A stretch of 64,000 nt of DNA from JAWLDA01 sp041686855 (GTDB taxonomy: Bacteria; Bacillota; Limnochordia; DTU080; RSA5). The position numbers and the translations under genes are program-made. Below the pieces are notes generated by a model, which worked only from the letters and a program-made list of their open reading frames with translations, was not told where the DNA came from and ran no database searches. Each line of letters starts with the position of its first letter. The first letter of the stretch is position 1. Shown here in pieces: positions 26,381 to 35,301 of the stretch. The stretch spans positions 1 through 64,000 of the forward strand of contig JAWLDA010000004.1 of the NCBI GenBank assembly GCA_041686855.1, in the 5' to 3' direction.

Positions 26381-26674
26381 TTGGCTGCAATCGAACGCAA
26401 GGACGTGGAGTACGTCGCGGACTTGGCCCGTTTAGCCCTCGACGAAGAGGAGAAGGCGCTCTTTCAAACGCAACTCGGGCAGATTCTAGAGTACGCTGAG
26501 GCGCTGGCGGAAGTGGAGACAGAGGGCGTCGAGCCCACGGCGCATGCCGTGCCGTTACAGAATGTACTGCGGGAAGATGTAGCACGGCCGTCCCTTCCCA
26601 AGGAGGACGTGCTCAAGAACGCCCCCGACCAAAGGGACGGGTTCTTCATTGTGCCCCGCATTTTAGAAGAGTAG
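26381..26674 (+). CDS. gatC: Asp/Glu-tRNA amidotransferase subunit C
   Basis: Small clamp subunit of the GatCAB complex that converts Glu-tRNAGln and Asp-tRNAAsn to Gln- and Asn-tRNA. The 97-residue protein shows the family pattern VEYVADLARLALDEEE near the N-terminus, ILEYAEALAEV in the middle and LREDVARPSLP toward the end. TTG 26381 follows aaggaa by ten bases and comes seven bases after the ligA stop, so the two genes are cotranscribed. Next is gatA, 17 bases on. Confidence 0.93.
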   Translation: MAAIERKDVEYVADLARLALDEEEKALFQTQLGQILEYAEALAEVETEGVEPTAHAVPLQNVLREDVARPSLPKEDVLKNAPDQRDGFFIVPRILEE

Positions 26675-26691
26675 AGAGGAGGGAGAAGAGC

Positions 26692-28164
26692 ATGCAACTG
26701 TACGACAAGACTGCGGGCGAGCTGCGCCGGCTGCTCGACGAGCGCGAAATCAGTTCGGTAGAGCTCGTTCGTAACGTATTTGACCGGATCGAAAGCCTCG
26801 ACCGTTCGATCAACGCCTACGTGCACGTGCGCAAGGAGGAGGCTCTCGCCGAAGCCGAGGAGGCGGATCGACGCATTGCCGGTGGCACGAACGTAGGTCC
26901 GTTGACGGGGATACCGGTCAGTCTCAAGGACAATATGTGTATCAACGACGCGCCGACGACCTGCGGCAGCAAGATTCTGGAGGGCTTTCGTCCTCCTTAC
27001 GACGCGACCGTCACCGCCGCGTTGAAAGCGGCCGGCGCTCCGATCCTCGGAAGTCTCAATATGGACGAGTTCGCCATGGGCTCATCGACTGAGAGCTCCG
27101 TGTACGGTGTTACTCGCAACCCCTGGGATCTTGACCGGGTGCCCGGTGGGTCGAGTGGCGGGTCGGCCGCCGCCGTCGCCGCCGACACCGCAGTGCTGGC
27201 CTTGGGGAGCGACACGGGGGGGTCCATTCGGCAACCGGCCGCTTTCTGCGGTGTGGTCGGTGTCAAGCCGACCTACGGGCTCGTCTCGCGTTTTGGCCTA
27301 ATCGCCTTCGCCTCCTCACTCGATCAGATCGGACCGATCGCGAAGACGGTCGAGGACAGCGCGATGCTCTTAGAGGTGATCGCCGGAGGGGATCGGTGCG
27401 ACTCGACCTCCATTCATGATGCGACAACCTCGTACACAAAGGCGTTGCAGGGCGGCGTAAAAGGGCTGGTCATTGGATTGCCCCAGGAGTACTTCGGCGA
27501 GGGCATCGCCCCGGAGGTCGCCGAAGCGGTGCGTAAAGCCGTGCGTGTCCTAGAGGCGGAAGGCGCGCAGGTCAAGGAGATTTCGATGCCCCACACTCGG
27601 CACGCTCTCGCCGCGTACTACATGATCGCTCCTGCTGAGGCCAGCTCCAACCTGGCTCGGTACGACGGCGTTCGCTACGGCCTGCGCGACCGGGAGGCGG
27701 GTGACGTCACGACGATGTTCCGCTCCACCCGGCGCGAAGGGTTCGGGTCCGAAGTGAAGCGGCGCATCATGTTGGGTACGTATGCGCTGTCGGCCGGGTA
27801 TTACGACGCGTACTACCTCAAGGCATTGAAGGTGCGGACGCTGATACGGCAAGACTTCGATGCGGCGTTCGCCGAATGTGACATACTGGCCGCCCCGACG
27901 ACGCCGACCACAGCCTTTCGCATCGGTGAGAAAGCCCAAGATCCCCTGGAGATGTACCAGTCGGATATCTGCACCGTGACGGCCAACCTAGCCGGCGTTC
28001 CGGCGCTCTCTCTCCCGTGCGGTTTGGATTCTCAGGGCCTGCCCATCGGCCTGCAACTCTTTGGGCGAGCGCTCGGTGAGGCGCAGCTTTTGCGGACGGC
28101 GTACACGTACGAGCAGGCAGCAGAGCTCGGGGGGCCACTCAAACCCCGATTGGAGGTGGTGTAG
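26692..28164 (+). CDS. gatA: Asp/Glu-tRNA amidotransferase subunit A (amidase)
   Basis: Glutaminase subunit of GatCAB that supplies ammonia through a channel to GatB. It belongs to the amidase signature family, and the Ser-cisSer-Lys triad can be placed: K79 (PVSLKDN), S154 (GGSSGGSAAA) and S178 (GSDTGGSIRQPA). It has 490 residues, the normal length, with the DEFAMGSSTESS region conserved. The start ATG follows the strong site gagaggagggag. Its stop codon is immediately followed by the TTG start of gatB. Confidence 0.96.
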   Translation: MQLYDKTAGELRRLLDEREISSVELVRNVFDRIESLDRSINAYVHVRKEEALAEAEEADRRIAGGTNVGPLTGIPVSLKDNMCINDAPTTCGSKILEGFRPPYDATVTAALKAAGAPILGSLNMDEFAMGSSTESSVYGVTRNPWDLDRVPGGSSGGSAAAVAADTAVLALGSDTGGSIRQPAAFCGVVGVKPTYGLVSRFGLIAFASSLDQIGPIAKTVEDSAMLLEVIAGGDRCDSTSIHDATTSYTKALQGGVKGLVIGLPQEYFGEGIAPEVAEAVRKAVRVLEAEGAQVKEISMPHTRHALAAYYMIAPAEASSNLARYDGVRYGLRDREAGDVTTMFRSTRREGFGSEVKRRIMLGTYALSAGYYDAYYLKALKVRTLIRQDFDAAFAECDILAAPTTPTTAFRIGEKAQDPLEMYQSDICTVTANLAGVPALSLPCGLDSQGLPIGLQLFGRALGEAQLLRTAYTYEQAAELGGPLKPRLEVV

Positions 28165-29628
28165 TTGAGCGCGCAGGCGACGGATGTTCGCTACGAGACA
28201 GTGATCGGTCTTGAGATTCACGCCGAGCTCCTCACGGAGTCCAAGATATGGTGCGGATGCAGCACGCGCTTTGGCGCGGAGCCAAACACGCAAGTATGCC
28301 CGGTCTGCCTCGGCTTGCCCGGCTCTTTGCCGGTGTTAAATAAAAAGGCGCTCGAGTACGCCGTCAAAGCGGGGCTCGCCCTGGGCTGTCGCATCGCTCC
28401 GTTCAGCAAGTTTGACCGCAAAAACTACTTTTACCCCGACCTTCCCAAGGCGTATCAGCTCTCCCAATTCGACTTGCCGTTCTGCATCGACGGCGCCGTC
28501 GAGTTTGAGCTGGACGGCGAGGCGCATAGAGTGCGGATCAACCGGGTCCACCTCGAGGAAGAGGCCGGGAAGTCGGTGCACTCCGGCGACAACATTGTAG
28601 GATCCGACTACACGCTCGTCGACTACAACCGGACCGGGATCCCGTTGATCGAAATCGTAACCGAGCCCGATCTACGCTCGCCTGAGGAGGCGCGCGTCTT
28701 CCTCGAGCGGCTGCGCACGCTTCTGCTTTACACGGGTGTCTCTGACTGCAAAATGCAGGAGGGGAGTCTGCGTTGCGACGCGAACGTCTCGATCCGTCCG
28801 GTCGGATCGACGGAGCTTGGCGTCAAGACCGAAGTGAAAAATATGAACTCGTTCCGAGCCGTCCAGCGTGCGCTCGAGTACGAAGTGAAGCGGCAGCAGT
28901 CAGTGCTCCGTTCCGGTGAGCGCGTCGTGCAGGAGACTCGTCATTGGAACGAACAGCGCGGCGTGACGACGTCGATGCGCTCGAAAGAGGAGTCGCACGA
29001 TTATCGCTACTTCCCGGACCCGGACTTGACGCCGGTTGCGTTGAGCGAGGAGCAGATCGAAGCGTGGCGCGGCGAACTGCCGGAACTCCCGGCCCAGCGG
29101 GCCCGTCGCTTTCAGGAGGAGTATGGGCTTCCCGAGTACGATGCGGACGTCCTGACGGCCTCGCGTGCAGTTGCCGACTTTTACGAAAGCGTGGCGCAAT
29201 CGCTGGGCGACGCCAAGACGGCGAGCAACTGGGTGATGGGCGAAGTGCTGCGCATCCTCAACGAGGCGGACCAGGAGATCGACGAGTCAGACCTGACCCC
29301 CGAGGCGCTTACGGAGCTCCTGCGCTTGGTGGCGAGCGGCACGATCAGCAACAACGTGGCTAAAGAGGTCTTTGAGGAGATGGTAAAGACCGGGAAATCG
29401 GCCGCTGAGATCGTGAAGGAGAAGGGGCTCGAGCAGATCAGCGACGAGAGTGCGCTGGAGGCCGTAATCGAGACCGTCATCGCCGAGAATCCAGGACCGG
29501 CGCAGGATATTAGAGACGGTAAGGATAAAGCGATCGGATTCCTCGTCGGACAGGTCATGAAGGCGACCCGCGGCAAGGCGAATCCACAGCGCGTCAACCA
29601 GATGCTGCGAGCAAAGCTGCAGTCGTAG
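28165..29628 (+). CDS. gatB: Asp/Glu-tRNA amidotransferase subunit B
   Basis: Binds the misacylated tRNA and carries the kinase/transamidase active site. Conserved segments include VIGLEIHAELLT, CPVCLGLPGSLPVLN, KFDRKNYFYPDLPKAYQ, GRTGIPLIEIVTEPD-like sequence (NRTGIPLIEIVTEPD) and SLRCDANVS. The C-terminal GatB/YqeY tail domain ends in MKATRGKANPQRVNQ. The protein has 487 residues, as expected. TTG 28165 directly abuts the gatA stop and lies just after ggaggtgg. Together with gatC and gatA this shows that the organism uses the indirect route to Gln- and/or Asn-tRNA. Confidence 0.96.
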   Translation: MSAQATDVRYETVIGLEIHAELLTESKIWCGCSTRFGAEPNTQVCPVCLGLPGSLPVLNKKALEYAVKAGLALGCRIAPFSKFDRKNYFYPDLPKAYQLSQFDLPFCIDGAVEFELDGEAHRVRINRVHLEEEAGKSVHSGDNIVGSDYTLVDYNRTGIPLIEIVTEPDLRSPEEARVFLERLRTLLLYTGVSDCKMQEGSLRCDANVSIRPVGSTELGVKTEVKNMNSFRAVQRALEYEVKRQQSVLRSGERVVQETRHWNEQRGVTTSMRSKEESHDYRYFPDPDLTPVALSEEQIEAWRGELPELPAQRARRFQEEYGLPEYDADVLTASRAVADFYESVAQSLGDAKTASNWVMGEVLRILNEADQEIDESDLTPEALTELLRLVASGTISNNVAKEVFEEMVKTGKSAAEIVKEKGLEQISDESALEAVIETVIAENPGPAQDIRDGKDKAIGFLVGQVMKATRGKANPQRVNQMLRAKLQS

Positions 29629-29667
29629 CAGTCGGCGGCGGGAGTGATAAACAACGTGGAGATGGCG

Positions 29668-30462
29668 ATGGTTCGCGTCGGCCCGGTGAGCTTGTACTCG
29701 CTGGGCCTGGCGATAGGCCTGGGCTTCTTAATCGCCGGCGCAGTAGGGCGACCCATGGCGGCGCGCTACGGTCTGCACGCGACGTCGTGGTGGCAGAGTG
29801 TCGTCGCCACGATGATCGTGAGCGTCGTCGGGGCCCGCCTCGTCTACGTCGCGGCGGCGTGGGAGCAGTTCGCCGGTCACCTCGAACGTGTGTGGCGCTT
29901 CCCGATCGATGGGCTCTCATTCTACGGTGGATTCTTCGTCGGTATCGCGTATTTGGCGTGGCTGGCTCTGCGGCGCGGCGTCAACTTCTGGTCAACCGCC
30001 GACGTGTACGCTCTCCCGTATGCGGTGGGACTCCTGGTGGCCGGCCTCCTCTGGAACACGCCGGTTCAGGCTCCGACTGTGCCGGCGTGGTTGAATGTTT
30101 CGATGGATCTGGCTTATGTCAGTGGATTGTACGCCGTTTTGGCGTTAGGGTGGATACGCCGCCGGGCTCTTGGGCGCGGACAACTCCTGGCCTTCGTCGT
30201 CCTCGGCGATGCCCTCCTGCGCCTCGTCGTCGGCACCTTGCCGGTGATGGCGGTGAACGGAGTGGGCGCCACCGGGCTTACCGACCTCGCCCGCCTCATC
30301 ACCCTTGGGGTGGCCTCCTTCTTTTATTGGGCGCTCGGCGGTCGTCTGGGGCGTCCAGATCAGAGCGCCGACCCCTCCAGACGCCCATTGGCAAGGTCGA
30401 CGGGGTGGCTGGTGGCCTACTGCTTTTTAATCCTCCTCATGATCGTGACACGCGTCGACTGA
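29668..30462 (+). CDS. Lgt-like (prolipoprotein diacylglyceryl transferase family) membrane protein, probably not a canonical Lgt
   Basis: A 264-residue polytopic membrane protein with about seven hydrophobic segments. The N-terminus (VRVGPVSLYSLGLAIGLGFL) and the block DGLSFYGGFFVGIAYLAWL resemble Lgt, which attaches diacylglycerol to lipoprotein cysteines. However, the usual histidine of the SxHGG-like block is a tyrosine, and the Lgt signature G-R-x-G-N-F-x-N-x-E is absent where expected (region about 125-150). I regard it as an Lgt-fold relative of unknown activity. ATG 29668 follows ggag by six bases; GTG 29644 is an alternative. It sits 39 bases after gatB. Confidence 0.6.
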   Translation: MVRVGPVSLYSLGLAIGLGFLIAGAVGRPMAARYGLHATSWWQSVVATMIVSVVGARLVYVAAAWEQFAGHLERVWRFPIDGLSFYGGFFVGIAYLAWLALRRGVNFWSTADVYALPYAVGLLVAGLLWNTPVQAPTVPAWLNVSMDLAYVSGLYAVLALGWIRRRALGRGQLLAFVVLGDALLRLVVGTLPVMAVNGVGATGLTDLARLITLGVASFFYWALGGRLGRPDQSADPSRRPLARSTGWLVAYCFLILLMIVTRVD

Positions 30463-30543
30463 TTCTGAAGTGTTGCTGACGTAGGCGCATCGGACTCATC
30501 GCGTAGCCGAAGCGTACTGAAAGCCTGAGGGAGCCATCAGCAC

Positions 30544-31839
30544 GTGTACATTCAGTCAACGGATCTTAGGATACAGCGGGAACCATTCAACCAACCGTTC
30601 GGTTTCAAAGGGAGTTCCTTTCACGAAAAGTGGAACGCGGTGGTTCGCCTGGAAGGCGCCCCAGGCGAGCCGATCTACGGCGTAGGCGGATTGGCGGTTT
30701 TGTGGTCGGATCAAGAGGTGTTTGCGGCCCACACGGAGGTCGGTGGGAACCTCTTAATGTTGACGCTCCTCGAGCACGCTCTGCAGGTGGTGAAGGGGAG
30801 GACGTTCGCCGACCCGATCGAGATGCAGCGCTCCATCTTCGACACGGTACACGCCTATGGGAAGGTGGTCACGGGCCGAGCAGACTTGCGGCCTACGTTC
30901 ACATTAAACGCCCTGGTCGCTCTGGATAACGCGGCTTGGGCGCTTTACGCGTTGGAGCAGGGGAGTCCTCGCTTTGACGACCTCATTCCTGCGGAGTATC
31001 GAGTCGCCTTGGCGGAGCGGCAGGAGCGCCTGGCGGCGGTGCCGCTCATCACCTATGGGCAGACGAGCGACCAGATTCGAGCGGTCCTTGGGAGAGGCGC
31101 GGCCTTGATCAAAGTGAAGATCGGGCAGTCCGGGAGTGAGGAGGAGATGCTGGCGAAGGATGTCGAACGCATCGATCATGTACACCGTATCGCGTCGGCG
31201 TACCGGACCGAACTCACCCATTCTGGGCGGGTGCTCTACTACCTCGATGCCAACGGGCGGTATCGACGCAAGGAGAGCCTCTATCGCCTCCTCGACCGTG
31301 CGGACTCCGTGGGAATGCTCTCCGACATCGCCATCCTCGAGGAGCCGTTTTGCGAAGAGCTCGAGATTGATGTGAGCGATCTCCCCGTGCGAGTTGCGGC
31401 GGACGAGAGCTTACACAGCGTAGCCGACGTACGCTCGCGTGCGCAACAAGGGTACGGAGCGGTGGCGATCAAGCCCGCGGGTAAGACGCTCTCACTCGCG
31501 TTGGAGATGGCCCAGGCGGCGACGTCGTTGCAACTGCCCTGTTACGTGGCCGACAATGCCTGCGTTCCGGTCCTCGTGGATTGGAACAAGGTGTTCGCTG
31601 CCCGGCTCCCTTCGTTTCCGGGAATGAGATGTGGCCTCATGGAGTCCAACGGTCCTCAGATGTATGACGCGTGGGAGAAGCTGTTGGAGTCGATGACGTG
31701 CGCTGACGCCAGCTGGTTGAGGACCCGGGGCGGAGCGTTCCTCCTCGACGGCTCGTTTTACGATCGTGACGGTGGGATCTTTCTGAAGCCTGAACCATAC
31801 TGGCGGCTCTTTGATGATAACAGTCGAGAGAGAGGGTGA
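30544..31839 (+). CDS. Enolase superfamily enzyme (mandelate racemase/muconate lactonizing group)
   Basis: A 431-residue member of the enolase superfamily. These enzymes abstract a proton next to a carboxylate, acting as dehydratases, epimerases or cycloisomerases. The metal ligands and bases are visible: K190-V-K192 in LIKVKIG, D235 in YYLDANGRY, E266/E267 in ILEEPF, D287-E288 in AADES and a lysine in AIKPAGKT (about 310-314). This Kx K/D/E/DES/K arrangement fits the muconate lactonizing subgroup, whose members include dipeptide epimerases and sugar-acid enzymes. I cannot name the substrate. GTG start after gagggag. It overlaps or abuts the PHP gene that follows, and a sulfatase comes next, suggesting a small catabolic operon. 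Confidence 0.85.
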   Translation: MYIQSTDLRIQREPFNQPFGFKGSSFHEKWNAVVRLEGAPGEPIYGVGGLAVLWSDQEVFAAHTEVGGNLLMLTLLEHALQVVKGRTFADPIEMQRSIFDTVHAYGKVVTGRADLRPTFTLNALVALDNAAWALYALEQGSPRFDDLIPAEYRVALAERQERLAAVPLITYGQTSDQIRAVLGRGAALIKVKIGQSGSEEEMLAKDVERIDHVHRIASAYRTELTHSGRVLYYLDANGRYRRKESLYRLLDRADSVGMLSDIAILEEPFCEELEIDVSDLPVRVAADESLHSVADVRSRAQQGYGAVAIKPAGKTLSLALEMAQAATSLQLPCYVADNACVPVLVDWNKVFAARLPSFPGMRCGLMESNGPQMYDAWEKLLESMTCADASWLRTRGGAFLLDGSFYDRDGGIFLKPEPYWRLFDDNSRERG

Positions 31840-31844
31840 CGGCG

Positions 31845-33398
31845 ATGCCCACCAAACAGCCTTTGTGGGCTGACTTACATAACCACAATGAGATCGGTTA
31901 CGGCGTAGGCAGCTTAGAGAGAGCGCTGGAGATAGCAAGACAGCGTTTGGACGTCTGGGCCTTTACCGCGCATGCGTATTGGCACGATATTCCGGACGAT
32001 CCCGACAGTCCCGAGGTGCAGCAGCACCAACGGGGATTCCGCCGCGTGCGCGAGGCGTGGACTGACGTGTTGCAACGACTGCGACACGCGACAGGACCGG
32101 CGTTTCTGGCCCTTCCTGCCTTTGAGTGGCACTCGAGCGCCTGGGGCGACCGCCACGTGCTCTCCAAAGAGCCGCCTGCAGCGCTCACCGGGAGCATGAC
32201 TCCAGAGGAGTTGCGGGCGTTTGCCGTGGAGCGTGGCGCCCTGTTGGTTCCACACCACCTGGCGTACCCTCCCGGAGCCCGTGGCGTCAATTGGAGCAGC
32301 GTCGACGATACGCTCTCGCCGGTGGCCGAGCTCTTCTCGGAGCATGGCTCGAGTGAATCCGACGATGGGGCTTGGCCGATGGACGGTCACAGCATGAGCC
32401 CGCGCAGCACGGCGAACACGTGGATAAAGGGACTGGAGCGTGGGCTGCGCCTCGGCGCGATTGCATCGACGGACAATCACCACGGTTGTCCCGGCGCCTA
32501 TAACGAGGGGCTCGCGGCTCTATGGACCGAGAGTCCCACCCTTGACGGAGTATTCACCGCCCTGAATGAGCGGCGCTGCTACGGAGTGAGTGGGGATCGC
32601 ATCGCACTCGACTGGAGTTTGGACGGAGCTCCGATGGGGGCGGAGGTCGATGCGCCATTCGGCCAACGACGCACCTTTCGGTGTCGCGTCCGCGGTTGGG
32701 ATGCGATCGACAGCATCGACCTTGTCCGGCAAGGACGGGTGTGGCGGCGCTGGACTCCCGGGGTGCATCCTTTGGTCGACACGAACGATTCGAAGTCGAC
32801 TCAGCGGTACATGGTGCGGTGGCGCTGGGGGTGGGGACCGATGAGCTCCAAAGAGGCGTTTCATTGGAATGGACGCCTCCAGGTCGCATCGGGCTCCGTC
32901 ATTCAAGTGATGCCGGCGTTTGGGAGTGTGGCGCCCGAGTATCCTTCGCCAGGTTTGCTCCGGTCGGAGAGTGACGAGCGTTCGGCGCGGGTGGAGTGGT
33001 CGTCGTGCACGAGTCGTGCTTTTTCGCAAGCCTTTGATCAGTTGGCGATCCTGGTCGAAGGGGACCCCAAAACAGAGTTTCACGTCCAACTCACGTGCGA
33101 GTCCGACGGGGGTAAGACGTACAAACGTGAGCTCTCCGTCACACTGGGAGAGCTTGCGGGGGCCTCGCGGGAAGTGCACATGACCCAACCTCCATTTACA
33201 CCGACCTTTCAAATGGTGCGCGCTCTGCCCGCAAGAGACTGCGCCCTGGACATCGAAGAGGCACTCGTTGCGGAGCCGGACGAGGCCCAAACGCTGGCCC
33301 GTCTGTGGCCGCGCGACTGCATGTATGTGCGCGTGCGTCAACGCAACGGACAATTGGCCTGGTCTTCGCCGATCTGGTTTTACGGACACATGGAATGA
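31845..33398 (+). CDS. PHP-domain metal-dependent hydrolase (DUF3604-like)
   Basis: The 517-residue protein opens with the PHP motif DLHNHNEIGYG (H12, H14), followed by FTAHAYWHD (H43, H47), PHHLAYPPG and STDNHHGCPG (about 208-217). These supply the metal ligands of a PHP phosphoesterase-type active site. The C-terminal half (about 240-510) is beta-rich and has the flavour of the large DUF3604-like family, some of which occur near sulfatases and sugar-degradation genes. ATG 31845 has gagagagg nine bases upstream; GTG 31836 overlaps the preceding stop codon and is also possible. The substrate is unknown. Close packing with its neighbours implies one transcript. Confidence 0.8.
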   Translation: MPTKQPLWADLHNHNEIGYGVGSLERALEIARQRLDVWAFTAHAYWHDIPDDPDSPEVQQHQRGFRRVREAWTDVLQRLRHATGPAFLALPAFEWHSSAWGDRHVLSKEPPAALTGSMTPEELRAFAVERGALLVPHHLAYPPGARGVNWSSVDDTLSPVAELFSEHGSSESDDGAWPMDGHSMSPRSTANTWIKGLERGLRLGAIASTDNHHGCPGAYNEGLAALWTESPTLDGVFTALNERRCYGVSGDRIALDWSLDGAPMGAEVDAPFGQRRTFRCRVRGWDAIDSIDLVRQGRVWRRWTPGVHPLVDTNDSKSTQRYMVRWRWGWGPMSSKEAFHWNGRLQVASGSVIQVMPAFGSVAPEYPSPGLLRSESDERSARVEWSSCTSRAFSQAFDQLAILVEGDPKTEFHVQLTCESDGGKTYKRELSVTLGELAGASREVHMTQPPFTPTFQMVRALPARDCALDIEEALVAEPDEAQTLARLWPRDCMYVRVRQRNGQLAWSSPIWFYGHME

Positions 33399-33409
33399 GG
33401 TGTCGGCTG

Positions 33410-34867
33410 ATGAGCGATCGTCCCAACATTGTCGTAATCATGTCCGATCAACACAGCCCGAAGCTCCTTGGGTGCGCCGGAAATGGACTGGTGCGCACGC
33501 CCAACCTAGATCGGTTGGCGGCTCAGGGCCTCTCTTTTACCAACACGTACTGTGCAGCGCCGCTTTGCGCGCCATCCCGCATGACCTTTCTCACGAGCCA
33601 ACATCCCTCGGACATTCGAGTTTGGACCAACGGGTGTACGTTGGATGAGAACGTTCCAACGGTGGCGCACCTGATGTCGCTCTCCGGGTACGAGACCGTT
33701 CTATGTGGGCGGATGCATTTCACCGGCGATCAACACCGCGGCTTTGAACGCAGGCTCGTAGGGGATGTGAGCGGCGCGATGGGATCCGTCCCGCCCGGCG
33801 GCAAGTTCGAGGGCGTCATTCCCGCCGAGACGACGGGTCAAACCCATCTCACGATGACAGCGACCGGACCCGGCCGGACCGCCTATATCGCCTACGATGA
33901 CGACGTGACCACACGAGCGCGGGACTTCCTGCATGCGCGCAAGGAGACGGGCGAAAGCCGTCCACTCTTTATGGTCGTGGGTTACCTGTTGCCTCACTGC
34001 CCCTATATTTGTCCGAGGGAGCTCTTTGAGGAGTATATGGACCGTGTCGTCCTCCCCGAGACGCCGGCCGATTATCTGGAAACCTTGCACCCGGCCATGC
34101 AAACGTGGCGGGAGATTCGCGGTGTGGAGCGCATTACGCCTGATCAGGCGAGGCGCGCGCTCGCAGCCTACTACGGGCTCGTGACGTACATGGACGCCCG
34201 CATCGGTGAGACGCTCGCCGCTGTGAACGAGACGTTGGATCCGCGCAACACGATCGTCGTCTACCTCTCCGATCATGGGGAGATGGCGGGGGAGCACGGC
34301 ATGTGGTGGAAGGACAGCTTTTACGAAGCCTCCGTGCGCGTCCCGATGATTTGGTCCGCTCCGGATCGCTTTCAAGAGGGAGCGTGCGTCGATGCGGTGA
34401 CGAGCCTCCTCGACGTAGCGCCGACGTGCCTGTCGTTAGGTGGCGGTGATCCCCTGCCGGGCGCGCGGGGACGCGACCTGTCGCCGCTGCTGAAAGGCGC
34501 CACAAGTACCCACGATTGGCACGGCGAAGTGTTCGCCGAGTCGTACACGCGGGGACTGCGGCCTGCACGGATGATTCGTTCAGGGCCGTGGAAGCTAAAC
34601 CTCTTTCACGGGCACGAAAGACCGCAGGTGTTCAACGTGGCCTCCGATCCTGACGAGTGGCACGATCTGGGTCGGGGAGCGTTGCCGGCCGAGTGTCGTG
34701 CACTGCTCACGCGAGTGCAGGAGGGCTGGTCGGGAGAGCGGGTGGAGAGGGTCGTCGAACAACGGGCGAGAGAGCGTGAGATCGTGCGCCGCTGGCGTCG
34801 CGCCGTTACGGTCGAGGAGTCGGAGCGGTGGAGCGTCCCACCGGGCGCAAACTTCTTGGACGAGTGA
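33410..34867 (+). CDS. Type I (formylglycine-dependent) sulfatase, choline-sulfatase-like
   Basis: A 485-residue alkaline-phosphatase-superfamily hydrolase. The N-terminal metal site is NIVVIMSDQH. The maturation motif CAPSR (C53, in APLCAPSRMTF) is the one converted to formylglycine, and the region LCGRMHFTGDQHRGFE resembles choline sulfatases. YLSDHGEMAGEHGMWWKD supplies the second metal-binding Asp-His. It could act on choline sulfate, another sulfate ester or a phosphonate ester. No signal peptide is present, so it should be cytoplasmic. ATG 33410 has gaggtg seven bases upstream. It ends 22 bases before the valS promoter. A maturase (FGE or anSME) is not in the window. Confidence 0.88.
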   Translation: MSDRPNIVVIMSDQHSPKLLGCAGNGLVRTPNLDRLAAQGLSFTNTYCAAPLCAPSRMTFLTSQHPSDIRVWTNGCTLDENVPTVAHLMSLSGYETVLCGRMHFTGDQHRGFERRLVGDVSGAMGSVPPGGKFEGVIPAETTGQTHLTMTATGPGRTAYIAYDDDVTTRARDFLHARKETGESRPLFMVVGYLLPHCPYICPRELFEEYMDRVVLPETPADYLETLHPAMQTWREIRGVERITPDQARRALAAYYGLVTYMDARIGETLAAVNETLDPRNTIVVYLSDHGEMAGEHGMWWKDSFYEASVRVPMIWSAPDRFQEGACVDAVTSLLDVAPTCLSLGGGDPLPGARGRDLSPLLKGATSTHDWHGEVFAESYTRGLRPARMIRSGPWKLNLFHGHERPQVFNVASDPDEWHDLGRGALPAECRALLTRVQEGWSGERVERVVEQRAREREIVRRWRRAVTVEESERWSVPPGANFLDE

Positions 34868-34888
34868 TGCACGTGGAGAGCGTTCCAA

Positions 34889-34918
34889 TTGACACTGACA
34901 AGCGCTTCGGTGTATGAT
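34889..34918 (+). promoter_or_regulatory. Sigma-A-type promoter for the valS T-box transcript
   Basis: A perfect -35 TTGACA (34889-34894) is followed after 18 bp by -10 TATGAT (34913-34918). The transcript would start near 34925 and run through the T-box leader into valS. Confidence 0.85.
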
Positions 34919-34924
34919 TTGGGA

Positions 34925-35257
34925 AAATCTATGGCACACTGGGTGTCAAACGCGATGACCGAGGATGAGTACGGCGAGTTCGGTCCACAAGAGAGAGGGC
35001 TCCATCGGCTGAAAGGGCCCTTGGGAGACCATCGTCGGAAGTCCCCTCGAGAGCTTGTCTCTTTTTTAGAGTGAACGCCGCCTCCTTTCGAGCCCGATGC
35101 CAAAGAGCCGGTCAGGCTGGCGATTGGGACGGTCAATAGCTCACACGGAAGCCTCCGTTATCAGGCCTTACGAGAGCCCCGGGCCCTTGGCGCCTCGGGG
35201 AAGCAAGGTGGTACCGCGCTGAATTCCCGCGTCCTGCACATGTGGACGCGGGTTTTT
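34925..35257 (+). ncRNA. T-box riboswitch (valine) controlling valS
   Basis: The leader has the hallmarks of a T-box. There is an AGTA motif at 34968-34971 and an AGAGAG/GGCTGAAAGG distal-loop region (34991-35025). A ggaa (35037-35040) is followed by the proposed specifier codon GTC (35041-35043), a valine codon. The universal T-box core AGGTGGTACCGCG is at 35206-35218. A terminator hairpin follows, cccgcgtcc/ggacgcggg with five T residues (35226-35257), whose 5' arm competes with the antiterminator. Uncharged tRNAVal would stabilise the antiterminator and allow valS transcription. The core and terminator are certain; the specifier position is inferred from the S-turn motif. Confidence 0.9.
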
Positions 35258-35301
35258 ATATTCCCAGGTGGATGAACGATGGATGGGGAGGTCGTTTTAA
35301 C

